Shown here: piece after piece, positions 12,277 through 23,960 of the stretch | How positions within the stretch are numbered: the stretch's first letter is position 1 | Layout of the letters: each line of letters starts with the position of its first letter | Origin: Aphis gossypii | Lineage: Eukaryota; Arthropoda; Insecta; Hemiptera; Aphididae | NCBI RefSeq assembly: GCF_020184175.1 | Contig: NC_065530.1 | Coordinates: 72,517,260-72,581,259 of the forward strand | Direction: 5' to 3' | Length of the DNA: 64,000 bases | The notes under the pieces: generated by a model | The model's input: only the letters and a program-made list of their open reading frames with translations | What the model was told of the DNA's origin: nothing | Databases searched by the model: none | Translations under genes and position numbers: made by a program

Positions 12277-13261
12277 ACAAATGGGTATTTTTATTCTTAT
12301 TTTTTGGGTTCATTGTGCCTTTAAGACTATCCTGTCTCACAAACGCAAGCTTCCATCTTTCTCTATCCAATGCTAGATTTCTCTATTGGAAACACCTTCC
12401 AACTGTTCAATGCAAACATATGGGTATACATTGGGTATGCTAGGTACTGTTAAAATATTTAATACTGCAAAAATAAAAACTGAATTAGGTCACGTACCTA
12501 TTGGAATAAAAGAATAAATTAAAAAGCGTGCTCGATTATATTTAATAGAATATTTTATTTGGATAGAAAAATATATAATAATATATCCAGTACTTAAATT
12601 TAAAACCACGGGTGAAACATGATCAGGAAAGAGACTGCAGGTGTCATCGCCGAATAAGATTTATAAAGAAAAACTATTATTTACACTATAGTAACTTACG
12701 GGAATATAACAAAAGTTTTTATTAAATTGACCTTTAGTAAGACAATATGGGCGAAAAGTGAATGGAACGAATGTAAGATTTTTCCGATGCAGAACAGAGA
12801 TACAGTGAAGTATAATCCAAGAGGAGCATATGAATTCGTGCGCACTATCAGACTCTTATAAAAAATATAAAATTAGAATAAGAAAATAGAAAATTATTTA
12901 AAGTACTAAGTCAACGTGAAAAATGTGAAAATACAATTTAATAATAAACATAAACTATACTTTTTTTAAAAGTAGGTATATATTTTGGTAATCAGTAAAA
13001 ATACCCAAGGAAGAAGTACTTACAGAAAAAAATACCCGCTGGAAAAAATTCCAAAAAAAATAATATCTAAAAAAATATGTATATACAAAATCATACTAAC
13101 AAAATTACCTCCATCCATTTTGTAAGTAAAAAGATTAATATATACACTACAGTATTATACTATAGTTGCTTTTTATGATCGGGTTTTTCGGTGTTGGTGA
13201 GTCGCAGCCCAATCCCTAAATAACTTACGAGTTTCAGCCATACAATAATATATATATATAT
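12277..13261. other. AT-rich intergenic stretch with TA microsatellite
   Basis: No gene is visible. The stretch ends in a (TA)n run at about 13247-13261, directly before a transposon-end fragment. Confidence 0.55.
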
Positions 13262-13262
13262 A

Positions 13263-13640
13263 CAGGGTGATTTTTTTTATCAAATAACATTCATTATTTC
13301 CTGTAAAAGTATTCATGTTTTTGAAAATATTTTTTTACATAGTTTCTAATTGTTAAAAAAACAACGTTTTTATAAAAAAATTATATTTTTAAATATTTTT
13401 TATCCTTATAATTTTTTAAGTTTTTTACTTTTTTGAATGACAACATAGATTTTTAATTTCATATTCCAAAGCAGAATAATTTTCTGAGTAATTCGATACA
13501 TAAAAATCGAATTTAGGGTGAGTAGTTTATGAGTTATACGTATTTAAAGTTTAGTTGCGCGGAGTGGAGTGGTACGGGGTTACCCCGCAAAATGTTTGTC
13601 CACTACTCCGCTTGTCTAGACTTTGAATAAGTATAACTCA
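13263..13640 (+). mobile_element. Partial copy of the 381-1246 TA-flanked element family
   Basis: From 13263 the sequence starts CAGGGTGATTTTTTTTATCA and continues with AATAACATTCATTATTTC and AAAAGTAT, matching the terminal repeat of the element at 381-1246. A TA precedes it. A GC-richer segment with CCACTACTCCGC-type sequence (13560-13612) loosely resembles the GTGTAGCGGAGTCGTGG segment of the first copy near 798-815. No matching right terminus was found, so this copy is truncated or strongly decayed. Confidence 0.5.
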
Positions 13641-15900
13641 TATAAATAATCACTATGATAAGTTACCTATTTATTACGTAATCGTAGTTAACCGTCGTGA
13701 GCCTATAGTCTATACTAACTTTCTCAATAAATTAGACAATTTGAGGTTGGACATCCATCACGCACGAAGTATCGTTATTTTATAATTAAACTTATTTCTA
13801 AAAAAATATTATTATTATTATTATTACTAGTGTTCTTTACTTGAATTATATTTAATAGAATCAAATTTCTATGATATTTGAAGTAACGTTTTTCACCATC
13901 TAAAAAAAAAAAATATATATATATGTATATAAAAAATATATTACATAATGTGTTTTTTGTGAAACTATATAACAACAATTTATTTTTTGGATTATTTATT
14001 TTAGTACAATAAATTATACTTAAATTTTATAGCAGTTATAAACGAATGCTGTGTACAATCTTTAAAAATAAATATTCTATATACCTAACAAAATTATTGA
14101 CGATTGTTGTGTACGAGTGGAGCTTATAGACAGAGTGTGATCGCAACCGATAGCTACAAACTATAAGCGTCTTATTTTCGAATATATTCGGTAATAATTA
14201 GTATTCATTAATCCATTTAAAATATACGATTATGGTTGTTATTTTTAAAACATTTAATGTACTTTCGTGTATTTTCAATAGAATAAATTCGTGAAACAAG
14301 TCTACACAAATAATAAAGGATAGGTTAGGTTACGAACTAAATAATTCACCAAAACAAAAAAAAAATACATCTAATTTCTTTAAAAATAAATATTCTATAT
14401 ACCTAACAAAATAAAGACATCTACTGAAACTATTTTCATGACTATATACAGTGTACTTGGAATCAATAAGTTTAAGGGTACAAGTGGTGCTGAATGTTAT
14501 TGTACAAAATAATTACATGGCCAGGTTTGAATTAAGTTATCTATAAAAAAAAATATAATAAAAAAATATGTCTTTAAATATGCCGTAAAAACTATATTTT
14601 TTAATCATTGTAGTACTGTATATTATATTGTAATAGGATTGTCATTTGATTTGGAAATTTGATCTATCTTAGATTTTTATGGATGGTTAAATGTGTAGTG
14701 CAGAATAGTTTACTGAACAGCTCTAGTAGTATTGGACCAAAGTGTGCAATTAAAACCGCTGAATAATGTTAAACGTCAGGTGTCCACCGTAGTGAAGAAA
14801 AATACAAAAGCTGAACTGTTATGTATAGTTGATTGATTGTAAACACTAAACAATTTTTTAATTTATGCAGCCAGCTCTTAATAGTCGGAAAATCATATAC
14901 TTGTATGCATTTACATAAAGTTCTTGCAAAAACCCAGGTACATAAGAAAAAATCAACTTCGAGAAACTCGCTTGTTTTTAATATTTTGCAAATACTTTTC
15001 AAATTGTTATTGTTTTTAAACAAAACTAAAACATTGTTGTTGTTTTTACTTGTATTATAATGTTGCATGATATATTCTCAAGTCAAAATATATTGTAGCT
15101 AGGTTCACGACTATAAATTATTTACAAAACACACTCCCAACACGTTCATATTAATTGAATCGAATGAACCAATCCGTTCATTAGATCTTATTCAGTTGGT
15201 TTACTCTCAGTAGAACTCGATTCACGGTGTCAGTGGTTAGCAAGTCACACATAACGGTTTCCCCTACTTAAAATAATTAGGGTGGCTGAAACCCAGAACG
15301 ATGCCATGTCCATATTATGCAAAAAAAGATGAACCGTGTCAACGTGAATAGAGTATAATATTAAACTGTATTGATTAATATATTTACTTTTATATTATAA
15401 TCAGTCTAATGTGCAATAATTAATACTTTTATTTTCTTGATGTCACATACTTTGTAATACGGATTTTCTCTCTCAGACACAATCGGAATTTAACAATTTT
15501 GTGACATTTGATTAAATATTAGAAACAAAAAAAAAAACAAACATTTCCAAACTTTGAGTTAAGGATATTCTCTGTTCGTGCAGTTGAAAATGTCTCGTGG
15601 TCCTGGACTCCATATTTTAATAATTAACACTAGCATTACGTTTGCGATATCGTCGGTGAAACTGCAATACCTCGTTAGTCCGAAATTCACTTTTTTCAGG
15701 AGACACGTAAATGTGCTTATAAAATCAAATTGATCATGACACAATAACTCGTATCTCCGTGTCATAGTGTATCATGACCATGAAGACTAGAATAAGGAGA
15801 CCAAACTAGTACGGCCGCCCTCGTGAAAAAGCGTACCGAAACGAGTCGCACGGTTAAACCGCCACAGGCGGCGCTGCGTACGCTAAGGTTGCTACTTAAA
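13641..15900. other. Intergenic stretch with a 36-bp direct repeat
   Basis: A direct repeat of about 36 bp (TCTTTAAAAATAAATATTCT...) occurs at 14059-14094 and 14377-14412. Between 15550 and 15900 the GC content rises. A 48-codon plus-strand frame starts at ATG 15591 (MSRGPGLHILIINTS...), but I recognise no family in it. I call no gene. Confidence 0.45.
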
Positions 15901-16381
15901 CCCGCGTAGTATAGGGATTATCCATGTTTTTACGTTTTTTGTAAAATATATGCATTATTTCGAACCATGACCCATTATAAATTTTATAGTTCGTAAAATT
16001 ACGCATTCTACGTCATGTGCATATTATGTGTATATTTCATTAAATTTTTTTTATTATTTTATAAATAATCCTATTATTATATTATAGTCAATTGTTTATC
16101 ACTATAAAATATCAATATTGTTATTAATTGCTAATAGATTAACATAATGTAGTTACTAGTTTGTACCCTGTGCATTGCGGTTCATTACTAAAATACTTAA
16201 TATTATTTACAGTGTTTATTAGTGACTATTTACTAATTTTTGCTGAAATATACACATATGCTCATGTATGAATGCGTAATTTTACGAACTATAAAATTTA
16301 TAATGGGTCATTATGGTTCAAAATAATGCATATATTTTACAAAAAACGCAAAAAACATGAATAATCCCCGTACTACGCGGG
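15901..16381. mobile_element. 481-bp palindromic element with 138-bp arms
   Basis: The left arm 15901-16038 and the right arm 16244-16381 are inverted copies of equal length with only scattered differences. The ends are CCCGCGTAGTATAGGGATTA on the left and, reversed, CCCGCGTAGTACGGGGATTA on the right. The centre (16039-16243) is AT-rich with no frame. This is the structure of a foldback or miniature inverted-repeat transposon. I could not identify a clear target duplication, so the superfamily stays open. Confidence 0.8.
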
Positions 16382-17040
16382 GAGGGAGATTCATTTCCAC
16401 AACATTTGTTTGTTAATCGTTCGCCAATAAGCTGGAAAAAACTGACATTAATATGCGCTACTGTTGGAACTTTGCAAACTGAAATAACGACGTGTAGACG
16501 TAGGTAGTTATCAGTATTTTATTATTATGGATATTGATATGTTTTTGAAAATGTGCGCGATTCTCTGTTATCAATTTATCATCACTTCGCGTGTTATCAG
16601 CATCACCACGTCCATTATCAATCCACACGTCACCAGTTACTACTGAATAGAAAAGTTGTGAAGAGGTGGGCGAGCGCCGCCGTGCGTATCGCTTTCCACT
16701 CGACGACCAAAACGTCCCTCCGCCCCGCCGGAGAACTGAACGTATAGTATCAAATTAAGTAACATGGTCGGTCACAGATAATGATGCATTGAGCGTATTT
16801 TTCACATTTTCACAAAGTTCATCATCGGTCGTCATTTCCCCTGGTCCAAAGTCTTGAAAGTTTTTCTGTGTCCACAATCCAATGTGGAATTATGTAAACG
16901 TTTTTTTCCCGACTGATCCCGCCTAGTACTATATGGTTTTGACAAATTACAGACAGACTTACTATATTTACGTGACACAAAAATAATAATAATTAAATAC
17001 CTAGGTATAAAAAAAAAAAATAGGTAACATTTATTCGCAT
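16382..17040. other. Upstream region of the WD40 gene, with possible gene relic
   Basis: A GC-rich patch (16660-16740) and possible decayed coding sequence lie here. On the minus strand about 16860-16760 reads DFGPGEMTTDDELCENVKN and continues for about 15 residues before a stop, which looks more protein-like than its surroundings. No family is recognised. The region immediately precedes the likely transcription start of the WD40 gene, so part of it may be promoter. Confidence 0.35.
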
Positions 17041-17099
17041 GCAGGACATGAACTACAATGTACCCACGTTCGTCGACTTCCAACTCAAATATCGACGTT

Positions 17100-17240
17100 T
17101 CAAGAATCAACTATCGTCGGATAATGGATCACAACAGTATGCCTGACATATTACTGGGGAACACAGTGAACACTTACGATACGTAGTGTCCAATTTTGTG
17201 TATCCGATCAGACAATACCACGATAGATATTGTTGATGAA
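17100..17240 (+). other. Probable non-coding 5' exon of the WD40 gene
   Basis: A strong splice donor, GAA|GTAAGT, lies at 17240/17241, and an acceptor TTTTCATAG|TAG lies at 17346/17347, 47 bases before the ATG of the WD40 frame. The segment before the donor contains a short ATG frame that stops after 15 codons, so it is most simply 5' untranslated sequence. The start coordinate is a guess; only the donor end is supported. Confidence 0.45.
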
Positions 17241-17392
17241 GTAAGTTGCTGTTAACATGTTTTTTTTTCTCATGAATCAATAGTCATTGATTGTCATAAT
17301 ATGCTAACAAAATGTAGTCATTAATTTTGTTTTATTGTTTTCATAGTAGTACAGTACAGATTAAAGTTCAAGTTTTGTGACAAAAACTTGCA

Positions 17393-20300
17393 ATGCAAAA
17401 GGAGGGCAAGCCTAGGTTTTTAAAACATCATAGCAACAGTGTCCGAGGAGTAGCGTTTAGTCCTCGAGTATGTTAATATTGGCTCTTAAAAATGTGCTTT
17501 TACTTTACTTTAATTTACTGTATTTTTATAGGACCGTTATCTATTTTGCTCTGGAGCTTATGATGGCAAGGTCAATCTTTATTCCTCGTTACGTATGGAA
17601 TTACTTATGTCATATTCTATTACCACAATGGCTGTTGCAAAAAATGTAAATGCAGTTAGGTTCACATCTGATGGTTCTAGGGTAAATATAATTTATAAAT
17701 TTAAATGCTAATTATGTACATTTTAATTACCTGTTGAAAATTTAACATCTATAAAACTGTCTATAAAGTACTAATTGTAATCATAAATTAATATTAAAAA
17801 AACTTTAATGATAAATCTGTTAGGCAATAAATGTGAAAAATTTACATTTTTTTTATACTAGTAATATAAAATAAATTATCAAGTAGGCAAAAAATGTAAT
17901 AAAGATTTTTTTTATTTTATTATTATTGCATATCTATAGTATTAAATGACATTTTAATAACCATTCATGCAAAAAATTTACAAAAATAAGAATTTTAAAT
18001 CCTATTCATATTGCCTGTTATAATTGTTTTTTTTTTTTTTTTTTTGATAACATGATGTAAGTAAGTGAATAGTTAGTATTGGTATTAAGTAACTATTAAC
18101 TAATTAAATTTTTTGTGTTATACTAATTTCATGTTAAGTAAATATAAATAATTGCTTATTTTATATCATTTATTCAATTAGAAATAATATACTGTTTTTT
18201 TAATTGTTACAAGTAATTGATAAAAGATAAATTAGTTTATATTTAGATACATAATGTTATTATTTTTTTTAACTTCTATTTTATAATATCTTGAATTATT
18301 TAAAATATAAAATATATCAAAGCTAAGTTTAATGATAAATTAAAACTACTTTCAATTTCTAATTTTATTTAAAAATATTTAAATTTTTTATGTCCTGTTA
18401 TTACTTATATTACCTACACTAAAAATATGATTCTTAATGTATATAGCATTCATTATTTCTATTTTTAAATGTTTGATTCATATTGTTATTATTATTATTT
18501 AATAATATTTTAGATTCTGAACGAAGTGATGAATGTATTGATTTTACAATGATGTGTGTTTTGTGTGTGTATGTGTGTGTGTGTGTACAGCATAACTTGT
18601 TGAAATAATGCTTCGATTTCAAACTTTGGGGGTGGTTTCCGATGGAAAAGTGATTATCCTTGGTGCATTATTAAGGTCAAAAGTAAGATTTTTCCAACAA
18701 TTTTCAACAAAATCAATTTTTTTTTAAGATTGTAACTCAAAAATGAATCACTATAAATACTTGAAACGCAGAGCGTTACTCACTTGACCACTTTTTTATT
18801 TTTCGATTAAAACATTCATAAGAAAACACTACTAATAACATGTTTTTGATATTTGAAAATCTTTTATTAATTGTAAAAATAAAATGAATTTTTAAGAAAT
18901 TATATCTGTTATAGATATTAGCGTGTACAACTTCTCGTAGACTTTCAGTTGTCGATGTTGAACGAGGAGAACAACTATTAGCCTATGATAATTGTGCAGC
19001 TAGTGGGAGAGATAGAACTGGTCTAGCTACTGATCCTACATCACCTAACATAGCGGTTTCTGTAGCTGTAAATGGCAAAGGTCTTACGTTATTAGATCTA
19101 CGAATGCCATTACCTCTAGATTATGTTTATGATGTTAGTAGTCAAAGAAAATGGAGCTTACAAGTAATTTTAACATTGTAATTATCATTTTCATTTTTTT
19201 CAGCTACATTCTAGTACTATTCGTGATATAGTTTTTCTAGAATCATCATGGCCTTGGGCAACGAGTAGCGGAGTTCTCAGCACACTTATCACTGCAGGCT
19301 CAGATGGTTGCTGTAAAGTATGTACAATGGATGGCCGAATATTGCACACATTTTATTCAGGGCGCCATTTGAATACGGTTTGTCCAACACCAGAACCATA
19401 TCAAGGATTTTTGTCAAATGGGTTTTATAGTATGCTAATTATTGCTATAATTATATTTTTCTTAATATAATATATGTCATAATAAAGCTTTATTTGTATA
19501 ATTTAAAATTTTTACATGGTTGTATTTTTACAGGTGTAATTATGAGTGGAGGCGATAAAATTACGTCGTATGTCCCTAATTTGGGTATTCAAGAGAGCTT
19601 CTGTGAAAACCGTGATAAACCAATTTGGAAAGTCAGATACACATCAAATGGTAGCTTTCTATATTCTGTATGTGAAGGTGGCGTTGTTAGAAAATATCGA
19701 AGATATCCAGATAGACATGAATATCTTGGAGAAGTGTATACCCATAAAGGAGATATACAAGACTTAGATATATCTCCATATGATGAATGTATCCTTTTAA
19801 CATTTTAAATGTTTAACAAAATTAATTTAATAGATAAGTTAAATTATATTTTAATAAAGAGGTAAATAAGAGTTTAAGACAAGTGAGAGTATTTTGTTTT
19901 TATTTTTATGTTATTAACATTCATAATGAAACAAATAAGATTTAGTTTAATCCATATTTTTTTTTATATCATATAATGTCTGAAATGAATAGATTTTTAC
20001 AGTATATTACAATGTATTCTAAAGTGATAGAAAAGTATTATTAACTATAATAATTCATAATATAATGTTCAGATATTTAAAAACTTAAAGTTTATAGTTT
20101 GAATAAAAAAAAATCTATAAAATATTTATATTTTTGATAGTAATAACTATAATTTATTAATATTTAATTTATGTACATACTATATTATAAAAAATAAATA
20201 ATATATTGTCTTACATTTTTCAGAAATATTATCCAGTCTTCAACAATTTTATTTTTTCTTTACATTCTTAGCCCAATACATTTCTATCATAAATTTCTTT

Positions 20301-20555
20301 ATCAGGTCTCTGAAATGTGTCTGAAATCTCTATTGAATATAATTTCATATTCTTATTTAAACTAACATATAAAATGAATTAATTTGAGAATTATTGTATA
20401 TTTTTTGATACCTCTATGAATTAATATGGTATGCTGTATTTTCTTAACTTAAATAATAATCAGACCTCATTACAGCATCTAAGGATCGAACAGTGGGAGT
20501 ACTACGTCTAGGAGCTCCTAGTCATGGTTGGACAGACTATGGCGAACTTACGTGA
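17393..20555 (+). CDS. WD40-repeat protein, six coding exons, with an apparent +1 frameshift in exon 2
   Basis: Coding exons are 17393-17467, 17532-17682, 18915-19133, 19204-19429, 19534-19788 and 20464-20555; every intron is GT-AG and exons 3-6 join in one frame. Allowing for the exon 2 shift, the product is about 338 residues, the size of a single seven-bladed beta-propeller. The start is the first ATG after an in-frame TGA (17378-17380). Blade signatures include HHSNSVRGVAFSPRDRYLFC, CSGAYDGKVNLY, NVNAVRFTSDG, ITAGSDGCCKV and, near the C-terminus, SPYDEYLITASKDRTVGVL. WD40 propellers are protein-interaction scaffolds; the partner cannot be read from sequence. I could not name the ortholog. 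Exon 2 has a run of seven A (17639-17645) where six would keep the frame; as written, translation stops at a TAG (17658-17660). Intron 2 carries a repeat-family copy (18513-18830). Confidence 0.9.
18513..18830 (+). mobile_element. GATTCTGAACGAAG-family repeat, copy 3, in intron 2 of the WD40 gene
   Basis: It starts with the same GATTCTGAACGAAGTGATGA as copy 1 and follows it through the TGTGTACAG, AACTTGTTGAAATAATGC, GGGGGTGGTTTCCGATG and CCTTGGTGCATTAT blocks. It then jumps to the right-hand CAGAGCGTTACTCACTTG block, so about 700 bp of interior is missing. It includes a GT-rich microsatellite (18551-18586). It sits upstream of the exon 3 acceptor and does not disturb it. Confidence 0.8.
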
Positions 20556-20734
20556 TAATTTAAGCAATATTTGGACGAAACCCAAAATTAGTATAATTAC
20601 AATATTTGTAAATTTGTATACTTAAGAATATGTTATAAGGGATTTTTTTAAAAAAAATTAATGCCAACCGATGCACCAAATTAATGTGTGATATTTAATG
20701 TAAACCAAAAATTGTACCATTTTGGTCAAATTTT

Positions 20735-20740
20735 ATTAAA
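20735..20740 (+). terminator. Possible polyadenylation signal ATTAAA of the WD40 gene
   Basis: ATTAAA lies 180 bases after the stop codon, followed by an A-rich then T-rich stretch. No AATAAA was noticed closer to the stop. This is placed from the hexamer alone. Confidence 0.4.
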
Positions 20741-20953
20741 GAAAAAAAAAGTATATATTTTATAGTGTTTTAACAAAATATAATTCTATTTTTTTATTTT
20801 TTTAATGAACTATTTAATCAAGATTTTCAATTAATCTTAACAAATTTAAATCCTTTTAATAAATATTTAGTATTATTCAGTAAATTGTATACAATACGAT
20901 AATACTATTTTATCTAAGAATGCTTAATAAATTTCTGACATAATATACTAGTA

Positions 20954-21597
20954 CAGAGGTCAGCAACTGGCAGTCTGAATCCGGACCGCAGAAGACAAAA
21001 CTCTGGACTTCATCAATACATTGTACTTGATTATGTTATTTACTCTAATAGTATATAGTATATTATATTATCATAGTATGTATTATTATATTATTATTAT
21101 TATTAATAGAAAATGTATATTTCATTTCATTTTTTAAAATCAGATTACCTAGTTGTATCACAATTCATTGCAAATATTTTATCGGGCTGGTTATAATTGG
21201 TTTTATTACGATTTCATAAATGTAAAATTAACAGACTCTAACCTTGAGGACACATTGCGCATAAGTTGTTCTCCACGAGTTTCCGATTTCAAAAAACTCA
21301 TTAAGGAAAAGAAAATGCAATTTTTTGCATTAAATTACTTCATAAATTATTGTTATTATTATACAAAATTGTTATTATTGGCGTTTAATAAACAATAATA
21401 ATAATAATTATTATTATTATTATTTACTTAATATTGTAATTTTTTATTTAAATTAATTGTAATAACTAGATAATTATTTTTATTTTTATACTGCTATTTT
21501 TAAAATTTTTATAATTGAAAAAGATTTTTTCACTAGACCTCATTGATTGATTATTTTAATCTTTAGAACTCCAATAGAATTTACTTGCCGACCCCTG
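20954..21597 (+). mobile_element. hAT (Charlie-like) transposon remnant with exact 8-bp target duplication
   Basis: The ends are CAGAGGTCAGCAA at the left and, reversed, CAGGGGTCGGCAA at the right. The flanking 8-bp repeats TACTAGTA (20946-20953 and 21598-21605) are identical. CCGGACCGCAG near the left end is the kind of subterminal sequence seen in Charlie-type hAT elements. It lies about 400 bp after the stop of the WD40 gene. The element carries a remnant of transposase coding sequence, so it is a deletion derivative rather than a pure MITE. Confidence 0.9.
21153..21398 (+). pseudogene. Relic of hAT transposase C-terminus
   Basis: The frame (81 codons) contains LTDSNLEDTLRISCSPRVSD followed by FKKLIKEKKMQ. 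This resembles the C-terminal end of hAT dimerisation regions in ZBED/Charlie-type transposases, where a leucine-rich short segment is followed by 'P.h..L...k..Q'. The N-terminal zinc finger and RNase H-like catalytic core are absent. The frame after MQ runs into a low-complexity tail encoded by (TTA)n/(AAT)n DNA. Its position inside an element with hAT ends supports the assignment. It is not a functional gene. Confidence 0.55.
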
Positions 21598-21605
21598 TAC
21601 TAGTA

Positions 21606-22650
21606 TATACAAATGTGTTTAACTTTTTAGCTTTCATGGGTTATTTAACAATAATTCTCAGTAACATGAATAGGTACATATGGTTTTGTGTTTATGTGTT
21701 AAAGGTGATAGTTACTTGACCTTCATTTAAATTATTTAAAAAAATATATGATTGTATCATAAAATTAATTAACTAACAGCCTCATAACAAACATTTATTC
21801 ACGATTTGCATACTACTATTAATTATATTATTATTGAGTGTTATTAATTATTATTATTGTTTATTTTTTTTTGCATATAATGATTCATATAATATGCCAA
21901 AGCTTAAAAAGAAAGTTCAATCAAATTATTTTGCACACAAATCATTTTTGATCATTGATCACTGTTATTAGTGTTTTTCTGTATATTTCAGTCTTACTAT
22001 ATCTATATTTTACTTTCATTTATTACTTTTAATTATGTCTTTTCTAAACTCCGAGATTAATTTCCCTCTTTTCTCAATACAAGTTTGGTGTTTTTTGGAA
22101 GTTTATTTTATTTTTATTTAAATTATAATTTACCATATAATGTATTTTTTTTAATTATGAAAAATTAAAACAATAAATTATTGTTTTTTACATATTTGTG
22201 TAAATTTTCAATTGTATTTTTTCTGTTTAATTAATTTAGTTACTTTTATTATTAAAAATTACATAATTTTTTAACTTTAATATTTATAAAACGTGTATTA
22301 ATGCTTGTTTTTGAAAACTTATCAATTTATGTATGGTAAGGTTAAGGTATTGCCTAACTACAACACATTATTGGTGGATATGTATCATAAAATTAATACA
22401 TGAAAAATAACATGAAATAATATCGTAAAATGTATAGGTACCTTTTGGCTAGGTGAAACATCTGTTAGGAAAACAAAACTTAATAAAATGTCATGTTAAT
22501 TTAAACATTAAATATCTACTAGATATTTTAACCCTATAGTTGAATAGGACGTTTGGTAAGCAAAAGCCAAAAAGGTATAAGTGAAAACCACTATTTTTCG
22601 TGAAATGAAAAAAAAACATTCCCAGTATAGGTACATTATGTGGGTCTCTA
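21606..22650. other. AT-rich intergenic stretch
   Basis: No gene or repeat boundary is visible. Short TTA/AAT-type microsatellite stretches occur. Confidence 0.55.
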
Positions 22651-22970
22651 AATGTAAAAATTAAAGTGAATCGACTTAAAAAGAAACTATAAATGGTTAA
22701 AACAGTATTTGTAATGTTAGTATGTTGGTTTTTTACGGTACCTAGTTCATTTTTAGCGAGTTATGCGTACCTTTATAACAGCGTAAATTAAAAATGCTCA
22801 TAACGCACTTAAAAACTTAATAATAATAGCAAAAAAACCAACATACGAACATAGATAGTGTTCTTACCATCAAATTTCATAAGAGGTCAATTCACTCTAA
22901 TTTTTAAACTAACAGAGCTAATCGTGATCTGCTGAGCGTAAATTTGCTATGTTACGCACTTGTAAGACGA
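22651..22970. repeat. Inverted-repeat block, probable transposon fragment
   Basis: The left arm (about 22651-22740) and right arm (about 22831-22906) are imperfect inverted copies: TATGTTGGTTTTTTTA-type sequence at 22720-22735 pairs with AAAAAAACCAACATA at 22831-22845, and AATTAAAGTGAATCGAC pairs with GTCAATTCACTCTAATTTT. An inner pair around AGTTATGCG/CATAACGCA (near 22762 and 22799) extends the fold. The adjoining GTTACGCACTTGTAAGACG segment (22953-22971) may be part of the same element. No target duplication was found. Confidence 0.5.
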
Positions 22971-23870
22971 AGATAACATATGCGGGTTTGGCGTCTTCAT
23001 AAGTACAATTTTTACGTGGTTTGATGTTAGACTTAAGTACTTAGGTACATATTTGTAGGTAGATAAATGTGTTGACGTATAGTCAATAATTGTGCAAGTT
23101 GAATATGAATAGTATAGGTAATATTGTTTCCTAAATATATTATATAACCCTTTCATAGAAAGAAACGGTCATTTTGTATTGCAGTCCATGGTATAAAATG
23201 GAGAACACAGATACTTTGTGCTATTATATACATAAAGTATATATTGTAAATATAAGTTTTTAACCTAAGAAGCAAGTACCTATGTATTATATTATGTCAA
23301 TTATTAAAATATAAAAATTAAATTACCAATTGTTATAAAATATACCTAGTTTATTATTGTCACCAAAATTGTACCTACGGATTTCTGTTTCTTATATAAA
23401 TTCTATCACCACATTTGTCCAATTATATTGCCCGCAAAACTGTCGAAAAACTCAGATTACCTACTATTAGTTATTCCTAGCGTTGCTACTAATTTATTTA
23501 ACGAGTTATTCCTCCCTTTACTGAAAATTATTATTCGTTCCATGTGATAGTCATGCAGATACGACAGTAGTCGTCTTAGTGAAATGCATTTCAACGATAA
23601 TTTAACAAACTTCGATATTAAGCTTGGAAAATATAAAAATATTGGAATATCAATAGGTAGGTAATAATAACCCACAATCCGTTCCTTTTTGGAATTTAAG
23701 ATATTTAGATTTACCAAATAATATTTCAACTTATAATAACGTCTTTAATAAAATTGGTCATGACTTCAAACGTTATAACATTATATTTATATAATACTAT
23801 TAATTATTATATTTATATTTTATATATGTATAATAGTACAAAGTTTCCGCGTTCTGCAATGTAATCTAAA
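22971..23870. other. AT-rich intergenic stretch
   Basis: A 90-codon minus-strand frame at 23457-23729 is the longest. It has no recognisable domain, and I do not call it. Confidence 0.5.
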
Positions 23871-23960
23871 ATTTTACCTGACTGGGTTGACTAATAAGTG
23901 TCGATGTTTTGCTGTCTTAATTTTTACCTGATCGTACTAATAAGTGTCAGCGTTTCGCAC
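23871..23960. repeat. Two-unit tandem repeat, about 50 bp period
   Basis: The unit TTTTACCTGA...GACTAATAAGTGTCGATGTTTTGC is repeated once as TTTTACCTGATCGTACTAATAAGTGTCAGCGTTTCGC, with several substitutions and small indels. It is followed by a short inverted pair, TCGAGCTTTCAGCTCGA (23970-23986). Confidence 0.6.

Noticed and set aside
16553..16747. 64-codon frame MRDSLLSIYHHF... in the GC-richer patch upstream of the WD40 gene
   Set aside because: No domain is recognised, and two other frames are also open over parts of it. It is better read as repeat or promoter sequence.
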